Below are positions 37,064 through 48,039 of a DNA stretch of 64,000 nt, piece after piece. The DNA is from Zestomonas insulae. Lineage in GTDB: Bacteria > Pseudomonadota > Gammaproteobacteria > Pseudomonadales > Pseudomonadaceae. The stretch spans positions 434,001-498,000 of the forward strand of contig NZ_JAFEUP010000004.1 in the NCBI RefSeq assembly GCF_016901015.1, given 5' to 3'. Numbering within the stretch: the stretch's first letter is position 1; the number at the start of each line of letters is the position of its first letter. The notes beneath the pieces are model-generated. The model did not search any database and was not told the origin of the DNA. It saw nothing but the letters and a program-made list of their open reading frames with translations. The translations under genes and the position numbers were made by a program.

Positions 37064-38751
37064 TCGGCCCTGGCAGTGGTGGGTGGGGATGGCTGCGCAG
37101 TGTGCAGGCTGCTCGCCAGTTCGGCTAGCTGGACGAACTCGCCGCGCAGGCCGAAGCGGTCCTCGCCGCGCGCGCCTCGGGCCAGCGCGACGCTGTCGCG
37201 GATCGTGAAGTCGCCGGTGTACTGGCCGCCCTTGAGCTGCTGGGCGAACGCCGCCACCGCGGCGGCGAAGCGCAGGTCCTCGCTGGCTGCGGCGATCGGC
37301 GGCACGCTGGCGGCCTCGATCGGCACCTCGAGCAGCCGGCTGCTGCCGCCCTGCGCGCCCTTGTAGCGAATGCGCAGCCAGGCCAGTTCCTCAGGGCGAT
37401 CGGCGCTGGTCGCCTGTCTCTGGTAGCGCAATGGCTCCAGCCAGCCCTTGGCGCCCACCGGCACGATCTCGTAGAGCGCGGTGACCGTGTGCCCGGCGCC
37501 GATCTCGCCGGCATCGACCTTGTCGTTGCTGAAATCCTCACGCTTGAGCTGGCGGTTCTCGTAGCCGAGCAGGCGGTACTCGCTGACCTGGGCCGGGTTG
37601 AACTCGACCTGCAGCTTGACGTCCTTGGCCACGGTGGCCAGCGTCGAACTGAGCTGCTCGACCAGCACCTTGCGCGCCTCGCGCAGGTTGTCGATGTAGG
37701 CGTAGTTGCCATCGCCGGCGTCAGCCAACTGTTCCATCAGGCGCTCGTTGTAGTTGTCGGTGCCGAACCCCAGGGTGGTCAGCGACACGCCGCTCTGGCG
37801 CTTGTCCGCCGCCAGCTGGCGCAGGCTGTCGAAGTCACTGATGCCGACGTTGAAGTCGCCGTCGGTGGCCAGCAGGATGCGGTTGATGCCACCGGCGATG
37901 AAGCCCTGCTGCGCCTGCTGGTAGGCCAGCTGGATGCCCGATTCGCCGGCCGTGGAGCCACCGGCCTGGAGCTGTTCGATGGCGGCGCGGATCTTCGCCT
38001 TGTCGCGCCCGGAGGTCGGTTCGAGCACCACCCGCGACTCGCCGGCGTAGACCACCAGCGACACCTTGTCCTCGGCGCGCAGCTGGTCGACCAGCAGCTT
38101 CAGGGTGCCCTGCACCAGCGGCAGGCCGTCGGGGCGCTCCATCGAGCCGGAGACGTCGACCAGGAACACCAGGTTGGCCGGTGGCAGCTGCGCCAGCGCG
38201 CGCTCGGAGGCCTTGATCGCCACGCGCAACAGGCGGGTCTGCGGGTTCCAGGGCGTCACCGCCAGCTCGGTGCCGATACCGAACGGCACGTCGCCCTGCG
38301 GCTGCGGGTAGGCATAGGGGAAGTAATTGACCAGTTCCTCCAGACGCACCGCCTCCGCCGGCGGCAGGCGACCGCTGTCGAGGAAGCGCCGCACATTGGC
38401 GTAGCCGCCGGTGTCGACGTCGATGCTGAAGGTCGAGACCGGTGCCTCGGCGACTGCGTGCACCGGGTTGTCGGCGAGCTGCTGGTACTGCTCGCGACCG
38501 GCGTCGCGATAGTACGGCTGAGTGGCGTCGGCCAGCGGTGCCGGCAGGCCTTGCAGCGCCGGGGCCATGGCGCGCTCGACGCTGTATACGGCACTGGCCT
38601 TGGCCGCGACGCGCGGCTCGACGCGCTCCTCCTCCAGCGGCGGCGCCGTCTGGCTCTGCGGCGCTTCGGGCGCCGCGGCGTTGCAGGCGACCAGGCTCAG
38701 CAACAGGCTGCCGAGCAACGGGGTACGGACAGGGACGGACAGTGGGCGCAT
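37060..38751 (-). CDS. VWA-domain lipoprotein (YfbK type)
   Basis: A 563-residue predicted lipoprotein: signal MRPLSVPVRTPLLGSLLLSL followed by lipobox LVAC, an N-terminal von Willebrand-associated region (STFSIDVDTGGYANVRRFL), a VWA domain with metal-ion adhesion motif DVSGSM (Asp near 200), and a C-terminal YfbK-type domain (EFNPAQVSEYRLLGYENR). It probably mediates metal-dependent protein contacts in the periplasm. AGGAGAG precedes the ATG at 38751. The gene heads the sigma/anti-sigma unit with a 4-nt overlap, suggesting it senses or transmits the envelope signal, or is itself part of the regulon (inference). Confidence 0.87.
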   Translation of the reverse strand: MRPLSVPVRTPLLGSLLLSLVACNAAAPEAPQSQTAPPLEEERVEPRVAAKASAVYSVERAMAPALQGLPAPLADATQPYYRDAGREQYQQLADNPVHAVAEAPVSTFSIDVDTGGYANVRRFLDSGRLPPAEAVRLEELVNYFPYAYPQPQGDVPFGIGTELAVTPWNPQTRLLRVAIKASERALAQLPPANLVFLVDVSGSMERPDGLPLVQGTLKLLVDQLRAEDKVSLVVYAGESRVVLEPTSGRDKAKIRAAIEQLQAGGSTAGESGIQLAYQQAQQGFIAGGINRILLATDGDFNVGISDFDSLRQLAADKRQSGVSLTTLGFGTDNYNERLMEQLADAGDGNYAYIDNLREARKVLVEQLSSTLATVAKDVKLQVEFNPAQVSEYRLLGYENRQLKREDFSNDKVDAGEIGAGHTVTALYEIVPVGAKGWLEPLRYQRQATSADRPEELAWLRIRYKGAQGGSSRLLEVPIEAASVPPIAAASEDLRFAAAVAAFAQQLKGGQYTGDFTIRDSVALARGARGEDRFGLRGEFVQLAELASSLHTAQPSPPTTARAD

Positions 38752-38845
38752 GGCGTCTCTCCTGGGACGAATGATCCATTCGCTCCAGTGGACGCAGGCC
38801 GGCATCGAGACGGGTTAAACGCGGCGAAAAAACGCCGGCGGCACG

Positions 38846-40282
38846 TTACAGCGCCACCGCGTCCTGGCACAGCTGGCCGGCGAGCATGCCGAGGGTCATC
38901 AACGCGCGCTCGGCCTCGCGGTTCCACGGCATGCCGCAGTTCAGGCGGATGCAGTGGTTGAACTGCTCGGTGTTACTGAAGATCAGCCCCGGCGCGATGC
39001 TGATGCCCTGCTCCAGCGCGCGCATGTGTAGCTCCTTGGTGTTGACCCGCGCCGGCAGGCTGACCCAGAAGATGAAACCACCCTTCGGCCGGGTGATCTG
39101 CGTGCCCTCGGGGAAGTACTTCTGCACCGCCAGCTGGAAGGCGGTGAGGTTCTTCCGGTACTCCTGGCGGATGTAGCGCAGGTGGCGGTCGTAGCCGCCG
39201 TTCTCCAGGTAGGCCGCCACCGCCATCTGCGTGACGCTGCACGCCGAGTGGGTGCTGAAAGTCTGCAGGCGCTGAATTTCCGCCTGGTACTTGCCGGCGA
39301 TCACCCAGCCGATGCGCACGCCCGGCGACAGGGTCTTGGAGAAGCTCGAGCAGTACACCACCCGCCCCTCGCGGTCCTGCGACTTGAGCGCCTTGGCCGG
39401 GCCTTGCTCGAACATCAGCTCGCCGTAGATATCGTCCTCGATGATCTGGATGTCAAAGTCCTTTGCCAGGCGCAGCAGCTGCTTCTGACGGTCCTCGGGA
39501 ATGGTGCCGCCGAGCGGGTTGGAGGCGCGCGCGGTGAGTACCAGGGTCTTGATCGGCCACTGGCTGGCGGCCAGCTGGAAGGCCTCCAGGCTGATCCCGG
39601 TGGTTGGGTCGCTGGGAATCTCGATGACCTTGAGACCGAGCAGATCGGCAAGCTGCAGCAGGCCGTAATAGGTCGGCGACTCGGCAGCAATTAGGTCACC
39701 AGGCTTGGTCAGCACGCGCAGCGACATCTGCAGCGCGTCGACGCAGCCGTGGGTGATCACCACTTCATTGGGATCGACCACCACGCCGGCATCACGCATG
39801 CGGATCGCCACTTGGCGGCGCAGCGGCTCGAAGCCGGGGCTGAACATGTAGCTGAACGCCCGCGGGCTGTGAAAGCGGGTGACCTTGGCCAACTGCTGGT
39901 GCAGCGCGCGCACCGGCAGGTAATCCACATGCGGTACCGCGGCGCCGAGCGGGAACACCCCTTCGCGACGCGACTCGGTGAGCACCTGGTTGATGATGCT
40001 GCTGCGGGTGACCAGGCCGGGACGCTCGACGCGGGCGATGTCCGGCGTCGGCGCGGTCAGCGCGGGGGTCTGGTGCACATAGAAGCCGGACTGCGGCCGC
40101 GCGCGGATCAGGCCCTGGTCTTCCAGGTTGGCGTAGGCCTGCAGCACGGTGGCGTGGCTGACGTTGAGCTGCTGGCTCATCTTGCGCACCGACGGCACCC
40201 GCTCGCCCGGCTGGTAGACGCCGCGCCGAATGTCTTCCGCGAGTTGCTGGGAAATGCGCTGATAGAGCAACAGATTGGTCAT
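38846..40282 (-). CDS. MocR-type GntR/aminotransferase transcription regulator
   Basis: A 478-residue two-domain regulator. The N-terminal GntR winged helix (1-75: LYQRISQQLAEDIRRGVYQP, then SVRKMSQQLNVSHATVLQAY) is joined by a linker to a type-I-fold aminotransferase-like domain binding pyridoxal phosphate. The PLP lysine is K316 in SSFSKTLSPG, and Asp/Tyr ligands lie in EDDIYGELMF. Targets are unknown; MocR proteins often control amino-acid or vitamin B6 genes. The start at 40282 has GGGAGC upstream. It lies upstream of the VWA gene on the same strand with a 94-bp gap. The equivalent P. aeruginosa position also carries such a regulator. Confidence 0.85.
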   Translation of the reverse strand: MTNLLLYQRISQQLAEDIRRGVYQPGERVPSVRKMSQQLNVSHATVLQAYANLEDQGLIRARPQSGFYVHQTPALTAPTPDIARVERPGLVTRSSIINQVLTESRREGVFPLGAAVPHVDYLPVRALHQQLAKVTRFHSPRAFSYMFSPGFEPLRRQVAIRMRDAGVVVDPNEVVITHGCVDALQMSLRVLTKPGDLIAAESPTYYGLLQLADLLGLKVIEIPSDPTTGISLEAFQLAASQWPIKTLVLTARASNPLGGTIPEDRQKQLLRLAKDFDIQIIEDDIYGELMFEQGPAKALKSQDREGRVVYCSSFSKTLSPGVRIGWVIAGKYQAEIQRLQTFSTHSACSVTQMAVAAYLENGGYDRHLRYIRQEYRKNLTAFQLAVQKYFPEGTQITRPKGGFIFWVSLPARVNTKELHMRALEQGISIAPGLIFSNTEQFNHCIRLNCGMPWNREAERALMTLGMLAGQLCQDAVAL

Positions 40283-40458
40283 GCCGGACGCTCCCTGATC
40301 TTTGGACCGTAACAGTACATAAATTGATGCAAATTGCACCGGTACAGTCATGAGAATAGTCAGCGATACAGCATCCGGCTCGCCAATATCGATTGGCTCT
40401 AAATCGGCTGTTTCAGAGAATCCAGCGGCGTAAAGTCGCGGTCCGCGACCGCGACAGT

Positions 40459-40923
40459 TCAGCGCACGGTGAAGCGCTGCTCGGCCAGCTTGCGGTCGCC
40501 CTGGAACACCAGGAAGTGCCACTCGCCCGGCACCATCTCGTAGGGCTCGGTGAACTCGAAGGCCATGATGTCCTGCGGCGCGCCGACCACCAGCTTCTGC
40601 AGCACCTCGAACTTGTCCTGGCGCTTGCCGTCCGGGCCGGTCACGCCAGGGGTCAGGTACAGCAGGGTCAGCGGCGTGTCGTCGAGGCGCTTACCGCTCA
40701 GGCTGAAGCGCAGGCCGAACTTGGTACCCAGGCGGGCGGGAATTTCGGTGGTGGTGTCGATCTGCTGATGGCTGTTGGTCAGCACCCGCTCGCCGGGCTT
40801 GAGGTCTTTCGCTTCGCTGACGAACACGCCGTGCTCCACCGGCCCGTCGACACGGACTTCGGCCTGGGCCAGGTGAGTCAGCAACAGCAGGCTGGCCAAC
40901 GCAGTGATACGGATGTACGGCAT
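40459..40923 (-). CDS. Periplasmic protein of unknown function (DUF3859-like)
   Basis: A 154-residue exported protein: signal MPYIRITALASLLLLTHLAQA, then a single beta-rich domain with HGVFVSEAKDLKPGERVLTN, GTKFGLRFSLSG and the closing FEFTEPYEMVPGEWHFLVF. This resembles DUF3859 proteins, which have no assigned function. AAGGAG lies 7 nt before the ATG at 40923, which settles the start. It lies downstream of the amidohydrolase gene (64-bp gap), possibly in one transcript. Confidence 0.75.
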   Translation of the reverse strand: MPYIRITALASLLLLTHLAQAEVRVDGPVEHGVFVSEAKDLKPGERVLTNSHQQIDTTTEIPARLGTKFGLRFSLSGKRLDDTPLTLLYLTPGVTGPDGKRQDKFEVLQKLVVGAPQDIMAFEFTEPYEMVPGEWHFLVFQGDRKLAEQRFTVR

Positions 40924-40987
40924 TTCGCGCTCCTTGTTTGGGGATGGCGCGAGGCTATGACCGCTGCGTGACAGTCTGATGACAGGC

Positions 40988-42013
40988 TTAATTTTTGCCC
41001 AACTGTTCCTGCACCTTGCGTGGCAGCACCCCGAGGAAGTTGTCGCGCGCCACCTTTCGCGCGACCTCGGCCGGCAGTGCATCGAGAAACGGGTCGAAGC
41101 TGTGCAACTGCTCGCCGACCCCGTCAAAACGGCCGACCACGTCCGAGCCGACCATGAAGCGCTCGGGGAAGCGCTCCACCAGCTTCAGCCACTGCGGCTC
41201 AGGCTTGCCCTGCGCGTCGAGCAGGTAGGGATGTACCAGCGTCCAGGACAGGTCGATGTACAGGTTCGGGTACGCCGCGAGCATGCGCTCCAGGGTCGGC
41301 AGCAGGAACTCCAGGCGCTGCTGGTGGCGATGGATCTCCATGCTGGTGCCGGCGTGGGCCCAGATGAAGCGCACATGCGGATGGTTGCGCAGCGGCTCCT
41401 CGATCTCCTGCAGGTAGAGCGGATTGCGCTCGCGCTTGGAGGTGATGTTGGCGTGCAGCATCACCGGCAGGTCGTACTCGGCGGCCAGGTGGTAGATGCG
41501 CGTCATCGCCTCGTTGTTGGCGCGCGGCGTGCTGCCTTCGATCAGCGAGGTGAGATCGTCGTGGCGGGTGAACACTTCGCCGATCCCCTGCCAAAGGCCC
41601 GGATCGAGGTCGAGCATGCGGCGGATGTGCGCATCGGAGTTCTTGTCGTTGGGATTGAAGCCGGACAGGAACGGGTGAAGGTAGCGGCGCTGCGCAGCCG
41701 GCAGCTGCTTGACCGCCGCGGCGACGAACACGTCCGTGGCGCTGTACCAGTAGGCCGCCGCGTCGTCGCCGGCGTAGTAGCGCGGACGCTTGGGCTCGTC
41801 CTCGTGCCACTTCTTGGCCACCGGTATGCCGGAGATCATCACATGATCGACGCGGTTGTCCGCCATCGCCGCCAGCAGCGCCGGCATGCCGGCGCTTTCC
41901 TGGAAGAAGTCGACGTAATGCAGGTGCGCGTCGCTGTAGTGGTAGTCGCGGGCGCCGGCATCAGCGGCGAGACAAAGTGCGCCGAGCGCGGTGATCAAGC
42001 GGGAAACGGTCAC
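40988..42013 (-). CDS. Exported amidohydrolase-family (TIM-barrel) metal hydrolase
   Basis: A 341-residue amidohydrolase_2-type protein with a signal peptide (LITALGALCLAADAGA). The metal-site pattern includes SDAHLHYVDF (HxH) near the start, MLHANITSK, FIWAHAGTSMEIH and MVGSDVVGRF with the late Asp. The substrate is unknown; relatives are decarboxylases or lactonases, although those are usually cytoplasmic. Start choice: the ATG at 42019 directly abuts AGGGAGG, which is too close, while GTG at 42013 lies 6 nt from it and is the likelier start. The gene is divergent from the solute-binding protein gene. Confidence 0.8.
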   Translation of the reverse strand: MTVSRLITALGALCLAADAGARDYHYSDAHLHYVDFFQESAGMPALLAAMADNRVDHVMISGIPVAKKWHEDEPKRPRYYAGDDAAAYWYSATDVFVAAAVKQLPAAQRRYLHPFLSGFNPNDKNSDAHIRRMLDLDPGLWQGIGEVFTRHDDLTSLIEGSTPRANNEAMTRIYHLAAEYDLPVMLHANITSKRERNPLYLQEIEEPLRNHPHVRFIWAHAGTSMEIHRHQQRLEFLLPTLERMLAAYPNLYIDLSWTLVHPYLLDAQGKPEPQWLKLVERFPERFMVGSDVVGRFDGVGEQLHSFDPFLDALPAEVARKVARDNFLGVLPRKVQEQLGKN

Positions 42014-42105
42014 GGGCATCCTCCCTGAAATCGTTGCGGTAGACCGTCGGCCGACGCGCGGGGTTCAGATGCAGCGGTCGATGCAGGTATGCTGGCACTT
42101 TAGTC

Positions 42106-42969
42106 ATGGATCGACTGATTTCCATGTTGCGCCTCCTTGCCTACTTCCTTTTGCTGCTGGCCTCGGCCAGCGGCGTCGCCCGTGAGCAGCTGACCTATCC
42201 GCTTCATCACGACGGCGTCAATCCGGAAAGCTACGCGGTCGACCTGCTGCGTCTGGCACTGAGCAAGGCCGGGGGCGACTTCGAGCTGCAGCCCTCGCCG
42301 CAGCCGATGTCGCCGGGTCGCTCGGTGTACTCGCTGGAGCGCAACGACGGTGATGTGCAGGTGATCTGGACGATGACCACCCGCGAGCGCGAAGCGCAGC
42401 TGCTGCCGGTGCGCATCCCCATCTACAAGGGCATGATCGGCTGGCGCATCGCCCTGGTGCGTGCCGACGAGCAGCAGCTGCTCGAGCAGCTGCGCAGCGT
42501 CGACGACCTGGCCAAGCTGCGCATCGGCCAGCGCAGCGACTGGCCCGATACGCCGATCCTGCGCGCCAACCACCTCACCGTGGAAACCAGTACCGGCTAC
42601 CCCGGGCTGTTCCGCATGCTGGTCGCCAAGCGCTTCGATCTGCTGCCGCTGGAAGCCGTGGTGGTTGAGCACGAGCAGCAACGGATGGCCCAGGAGGGAC
42701 TGGGCATCGCCATCGATGAGCACGTCATCCTCCACTACCCCAGCGCCTTCTACTACTTCACCTCGAAGCAACGCCCCGAGCTGGCCGAGGCGATCCGCCG
42801 CGGCCTGGATGCGACCATCGCCGACGGCAGCTTCGAGCGGCTATTCCAGCAGCATTTCGGCGCCACCCTGCGTGCCCTGCACCTCAAGCAGCGGCGCATC
42901 ATCGAGCTGCAGAATCCATTGCTGCCGCCGCTGCCGCTGGCGCGCAAGGAGCTCTGGTACCAACCCTGA
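42106..42969 (+). CDS. Periplasmic solute-binding-like protein (SBP family 3 type)
   Basis: A 287-residue exported protein: signal MDRLISMLRLLAYFLLLLASASGVA, then a two-lobed binding-protein fold with hinge features (VQVIWTMTTREREAQLLPVRIPIYKGMIGW; LRIGQRSDWPDTPILRANHL; FYYFTSKQRPELAEAIRRGL). No permease or ATPase genes adjoin it, so it may be an orphan sensor or a binding protein for a distant transporter. A second Met at 42124 is an alternative start. Ligand unknown. Confidence 0.75.
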   Translation: MDRLISMLRLLAYFLLLLASASGVAREQLTYPLHHDGVNPESYAVDLLRLALSKAGGDFELQPSPQPMSPGRSVYSLERNDGDVQVIWTMTTREREAQLLPVRIPIYKGMIGWRIALVRADEQQLLEQLRSVDDLAKLRIGQRSDWPDTPILRANHLTVETSTGYPGLFRMLVAKRFDLLPLEAVVVEHEQQRMAQEGLGIAIDEHVILHYPSAFYYFTSKQRPELAEAIRRGLDATIADGSFERLFQQHFGATLRALHLKQRRIIELQNPLLPPLPLARKELWYQP

Positions 42970-43023
42970 GCGCAGCCGGCGATTGCGGTTATGCTCAGAG
43001 CAGCGCCAGTACCGGAGCCCTTC

Positions 43024-43884
43024 ATGTCCAACCTGATCCAGATCCAAGCGCGCCTGGAAGACGTCCAGGGTCAACCCATCCTGCGGCCACTGCCCTCGGC
43101 GCGCTGCCGCAGCGTCGGGCCGTTCGTATTCTTCGATCACATGCTCGCCACCGACTATGCCCCCGGGCATGGGGTGAACATTCGCCAGCACCCGCACATC
43201 GGCCTGTCCACCCTCACCTACCTGTTCGAAGGCGAGCTGCAGCACAAGGACAGCCTCGGCTCCGACCAGCTGGTTCAGCCCGGCGACGTGAGCTGGATGA
43301 CCGCCGGACAAGGCGTCGCCCATGTCGAGCGCACCCCGGCCGCGCTGCGCGAACGGGGCTCGCGCCTGCACGGCCTGCAGGTCTGGCTGGGCCTGCCGAC
43401 CACCGATGAACAGGGCCCGCCCAGCTACAGCCATCACGCCGCGAGCAGCCTGCCGCTCAGCGACGCGCTGGGGGTGCGCATCCGCCTGATCGCCGGCGCG
43501 GGTTTCTGCCTGCAGTCGCCGGTACCGGTGCGCTCCGCCACCCTGTACGCCGAGCTGCAGCTGGAAAGCGGTGCAACCCTGGCGATCCCCGCCGAGCATC
43601 CCGAGCGTGCGCTGTACGTGCTCGACGGCGATGTGCTGCTCGATGACGACGCGCTGCCTGTGCACAGCCTGACCGTGCTGCCGGTCGGCGAAAGCTACAC
43701 GCTGACGGCCTCCAGCAGCTGCTGGCTGGTGATGATCGGCGGCGAACCACTCGGCCCACGGCGGATCAACTGGAACTTCGTGGCCAGCGATCCGGCGCTG
43801 ATCGACCGCGCCCGCGAACGCTGGGCGGCGGGCGACTGGCCGACGGTGCCAGGGGAAAGCGAACGGATCGAGCTGCCGCGCTGA
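43024..43884 (+). CDS. Pirin-family bicupin protein
   Basis: A 286-residue cytoplasmic bicupin. The N-terminal pirin domain shows the metal-ligand pattern FDHM...HGVNIRQHPHIGLSTLTYLFEGELQHKDSLG...GDVSWMTAGQGVAHVERT, with the His/His/His/Glu set typical of iron pirins. The C-terminal cupin follows, ending GGEPLGPRRINWNFVAS. Some pirins have quercetinase activity; others have only regulatory roles, so the reaction is not assigned. The ATG at 43024 has CGGAG 8 nt upstream. The gene converges with the dienelactone hydrolase gene 12 bp away. Confidence 0.9.
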   Translation: MSNLIQIQARLEDVQGQPILRPLPSARCRSVGPFVFFDHMLATDYAPGHGVNIRQHPHIGLSTLTYLFEGELQHKDSLGSDQLVQPGDVSWMTAGQGVAHVERTPAALRERGSRLHGLQVWLGLPTTDEQGPPSYSHHAASSLPLSDALGVRIRLIAGAGFCLQSPVPVRSATLYAELQLESGATLAIPAEHPERALYVLDGDVLLDDDALPVHSLTVLPVGESYTLTASSSCWLVMIGGEPLGPRRINWNFVASDPALIDRARERWAAGDWPTVPGESERIELPR

Positions 43885-43896
43885 TCCGCGCGCCGG

Positions 43897-44625
43897 TCAG
43901 GCGAACACTTCGTCGAACAACGCATACATCGCGGTGAAGGCGCGTTTGGCCACCACCGCGTTGTACTGCATCTTGCCCGGCACGTTGGCATGCGGATCGG
44001 TGAACGAATGCACCGCCCCACCGTAGCTGGTGAGCTGCCAGTCGACGCCGGCGGCGCTCATTTCCGCGGCGAAGTCGCTCAACTGTTGACGCGGCACCAG
44101 CGGGTCGGCGGCGCCGTCGAGCACCAGCAGCGAACCCTGGATGTTCTGCGCATCGGCCGGATTGGCGGTGTCCAGTGTGCCGTGGAACGACACCGCCGCC
44201 TTCAGCGGCGCCCCGTCGCGCGCCAGCTCCAGCGCGCAGTAGCCGCCGAAGCAGAAGCCGAACACGGCGAGGCGCGCGGCATCGAGGCCGACTGGCGCCC
44301 CTTCGCTTTGCAGGGTCTGCAGCGCAACCTGCAGGCGCTGACGCAAGCGCGCGTGGTGCGGCTTGATCGCCATCATCGCCGCACCGGCCTGCTCGGCGTT
44401 CTGCGGGCGCACCTGCGCGCCGTAAACGTCGGCGATCAGCACGACATAGCCGCGCGCCGCGACCTGGCGCGCCATCTCGATGGCACCGGGGCCGATGCCC
44501 ATCCAGTTCGGCGCCATCAGCAGCCCCGGCCGTGCGCTCTGCACGCTGCTGTCGTAGACCAGTTGCCCTTCGAAAGCCTCGCCGTCGATGAGGTAGCTCA
44601 CCCCGCGGTTGACGATCTGAGTCAT
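43897..44625 (-). CDS. Dienelactone hydrolase family protein
   Basis: A 242-residue alpha/beta hydrolase of the dienelactone hydrolase family. It has a complete Cys-Asp-His triad: nucleophile C125 in FGFCFGGYC, D174 in LDGAADPLVP and H206 in GGAVHSFTDP. No aromatic-ring cleavage genes are nearby, so it is more likely a general esterase/hydrolase than a chlorocatechol-pathway enzyme. AGGAGG lies about 4 nt before the ATG at 44625. It lies just downstream of htpG on the same strand, past the htpG terminator. Confidence 0.9.
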   Translation of the reverse strand: MTQIVNRGVSYLIDGEAFEGQLVYDSSVQSARPGLLMAPNWMGIGPGAIEMARQVAARGYVVLIADVYGAQVRPQNAEQAGAAMMAIKPHHARLRQRLQVALQTLQSEGAPVGLDAARLAVFGFCFGGYCALELARDGAPLKAAVSFHGTLDTANPADAQNIQGSLLVLDGAADPLVPRQQLSDFAAEMSAAGVDWQLTSYGGAVHSFTDPHANVPGKMQYNAVVAKRAFTAMYALFDEVFA

Positions 44626-44677
44626 GCATCCTCCTGAACACCACGTTGTTGATGCGTCTGCGATTTACTGCGCAAAC

Positions 44678-44712
44678 AAAAAAGCCGCCCCCGAGATCGG
44701 AAGGCGGCTTTG
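44678..44712 (-). terminator. Rho-independent terminator of htpG
   Basis: On the minus strand AAGCCGCC and GGCGGCTT form an 8-bp stem with a loop of about 12 nt, followed by TTTTTT. It begins 15 nt after the htpG stop codon and separates htpG from the hydrolase gene. Confidence 0.88.
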
Positions 44713-44726
44713 GGAGAGCTGCAAGC

Positions 44727-46631
<1,905 letters not shown>

Positions 46632-46746
46632 GGTCATCTAACTCCACTTTGATGGCAGGAGCCGCGAATGCGGCGGATGACAAGCAAATGGGGAGCAATG
46701 ATCAGGATTTCAAGGGCTTGCCTTTACCCAGCGAACCGCCCGTGGC

Positions 46747-47994
46747 TCAGGGCTCGAGCAGCTCGATGCGACTGATCTCTTCCGGCGCCAGGGCGAAGCT
46801 GGCCTCGCCGGCACCACTCATGTTGCGGCGGATGACGATCTGGCCGTCGGTATCGATGCCGTTGAAGCGCCCTTCGGCCTGCGCACCGCGCACGGTTTGC
46901 ACGCGCATGGTGAGGTTCTGGTAGCGGCTCGGGTTGCTCTGCAGGCGGTCGAGACTGAAGCGCTGGCGGCGATCCAGCGGACGGGCGGCGGTCACCGCGC
47001 CACGCGGCGCCTCCGGCGCTACTGCGGACTTGCTCGCGGCGGCAGTGGCCTGACCCAGTGCGGGGAAACTGTCGCCGCTCACGCGCCAGCCGCGCTTGCC
47101 CTTCTGCAATAGCACCGGCAGTTGCTGGTCCTTGCCGTTGATCCGCGCGCTGACCTGCAGGTCCACCCGCTCGGCCGGCAGACTCACCGGTGGCAGGCTG
47201 TGCAGCTCAACGGCACGGGTGGCGAAGCGGCGCTGCAGGTAGTCGCCAATCACGTATTCGAGGGTATCGCGCGAGTCGAACGTGGTGTCCACCGCGCCGT
47301 TTTGATAGCGCAGGCGGTTGCTGAACAGTTCGACCTTGCCACTCAGGGCGGTCTTGTACTGCGGTGGCAGCACCAGATGGAAGTCGCCGACCAGCTTGTT
47401 CGGCGCGGCCGGTTCGAGCTTCAGGTGCAGGGTGTAGCCGCGGTTGAGGCGGCGCGCTTCCGGCAGGTCATGGTCCGGCAGCAGCCAGCTGACCAGCACC
47501 TCCGGCTGCGGCCCGGCGTCCTGCGGCAGCACATCGACCGTCAGCGCGCCGTTGAGCGACTGCGGCAGGCGGATGCTGATCTCGCGACGGGCGAAGAAAT
47601 CCTGGCCTTCGCGCAGGCTCAACACCCCGTCGATCAGCTCGCCTTGCTGCGGCGCAAACGGCTGCCCGTTGAGCTCGCCATGCAGGGCGATCTGCAGTTC
47701 CGCCGGCTTCTGCACTTCCGGCTTGAGCCAGGCGAGGCTGACAATCGCCTCCAGGCGCTGGCTGTCGTGGCTGGCCAACAGGGTCAGGCCGACCACCAGC
47801 GGAATGAAGCCGAACGCGCTGAGCACCACGGCCTTGCGTGCCACGCGCCAATGGCGCAGCGCGTAGACCAGCGTGACCGGCGGCAGCAGGCTACCCATGC
47901 CCCACAACAGGCTGGTACCAAAGGCCAACATGACTAGCCAGACCAGGCCGGTCAGAATCAACAGCAGGCCGCCGAGAATCAGCAACGCATCCAT
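46747..47994 (-). CDS. Membrane protein of unknown function
   Basis: A 415-residue protein with about three N-terminal membrane helices (LLILGGLLLILTGLVWLVML, SLLWGMGSLLPPVTLVYAL and AVVLSAFGFIPLVVGLTLLA). A long periplasmic or cytoplasmic part follows, rich in beta strands and charged residues, including RLPQSLNGALTVDVLP and a C-terminal GRFNGIDTDGQIVIRRNMSG that resembles a small SH3/Sm-like barrel. I do not recognise a family with known function; automated transporter labels would not be supported by so few helices. It lies between htpG and the thioesterase pair on the same strand. Confidence 0.7.
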   Translation of the reverse strand: MDALLILGGLLLILTGLVWLVMLAFGTSLLWGMGSLLPPVTLVYALRHWRVARKAVVLSAFGFIPLVVGLTLLASHDSQRLEAIVSLAWLKPEVQKPAELQIALHGELNGQPFAPQQGELIDGVLSLREGQDFFARREISIRLPQSLNGALTVDVLPQDAGPQPEVLVSWLLPDHDLPEARRLNRGYTLHLKLEPAAPNKLVGDFHLVLPPQYKTALSGKVELFSNRLRYQNGAVDTTFDSRDTLEYVIGDYLQRRFATRAVELHSLPPVSLPAERVDLQVSARINGKDQQLPVLLQKGKRGWRVSGDSFPALGQATAAASKSAVAPEAPRGAVTAARPLDRRQRFSLDRLQSNPSRYQNLTMRVQTVRGAQAEGRFNGIDTDGQIVIRRNMSGAGEASFALAPEEISRIELLEP

Positions 47995-48039
47995 GGGGAA
48001 TCCTTGTACTGGGAAGGCCCGCCAGCGTTGGCGTTCAGC

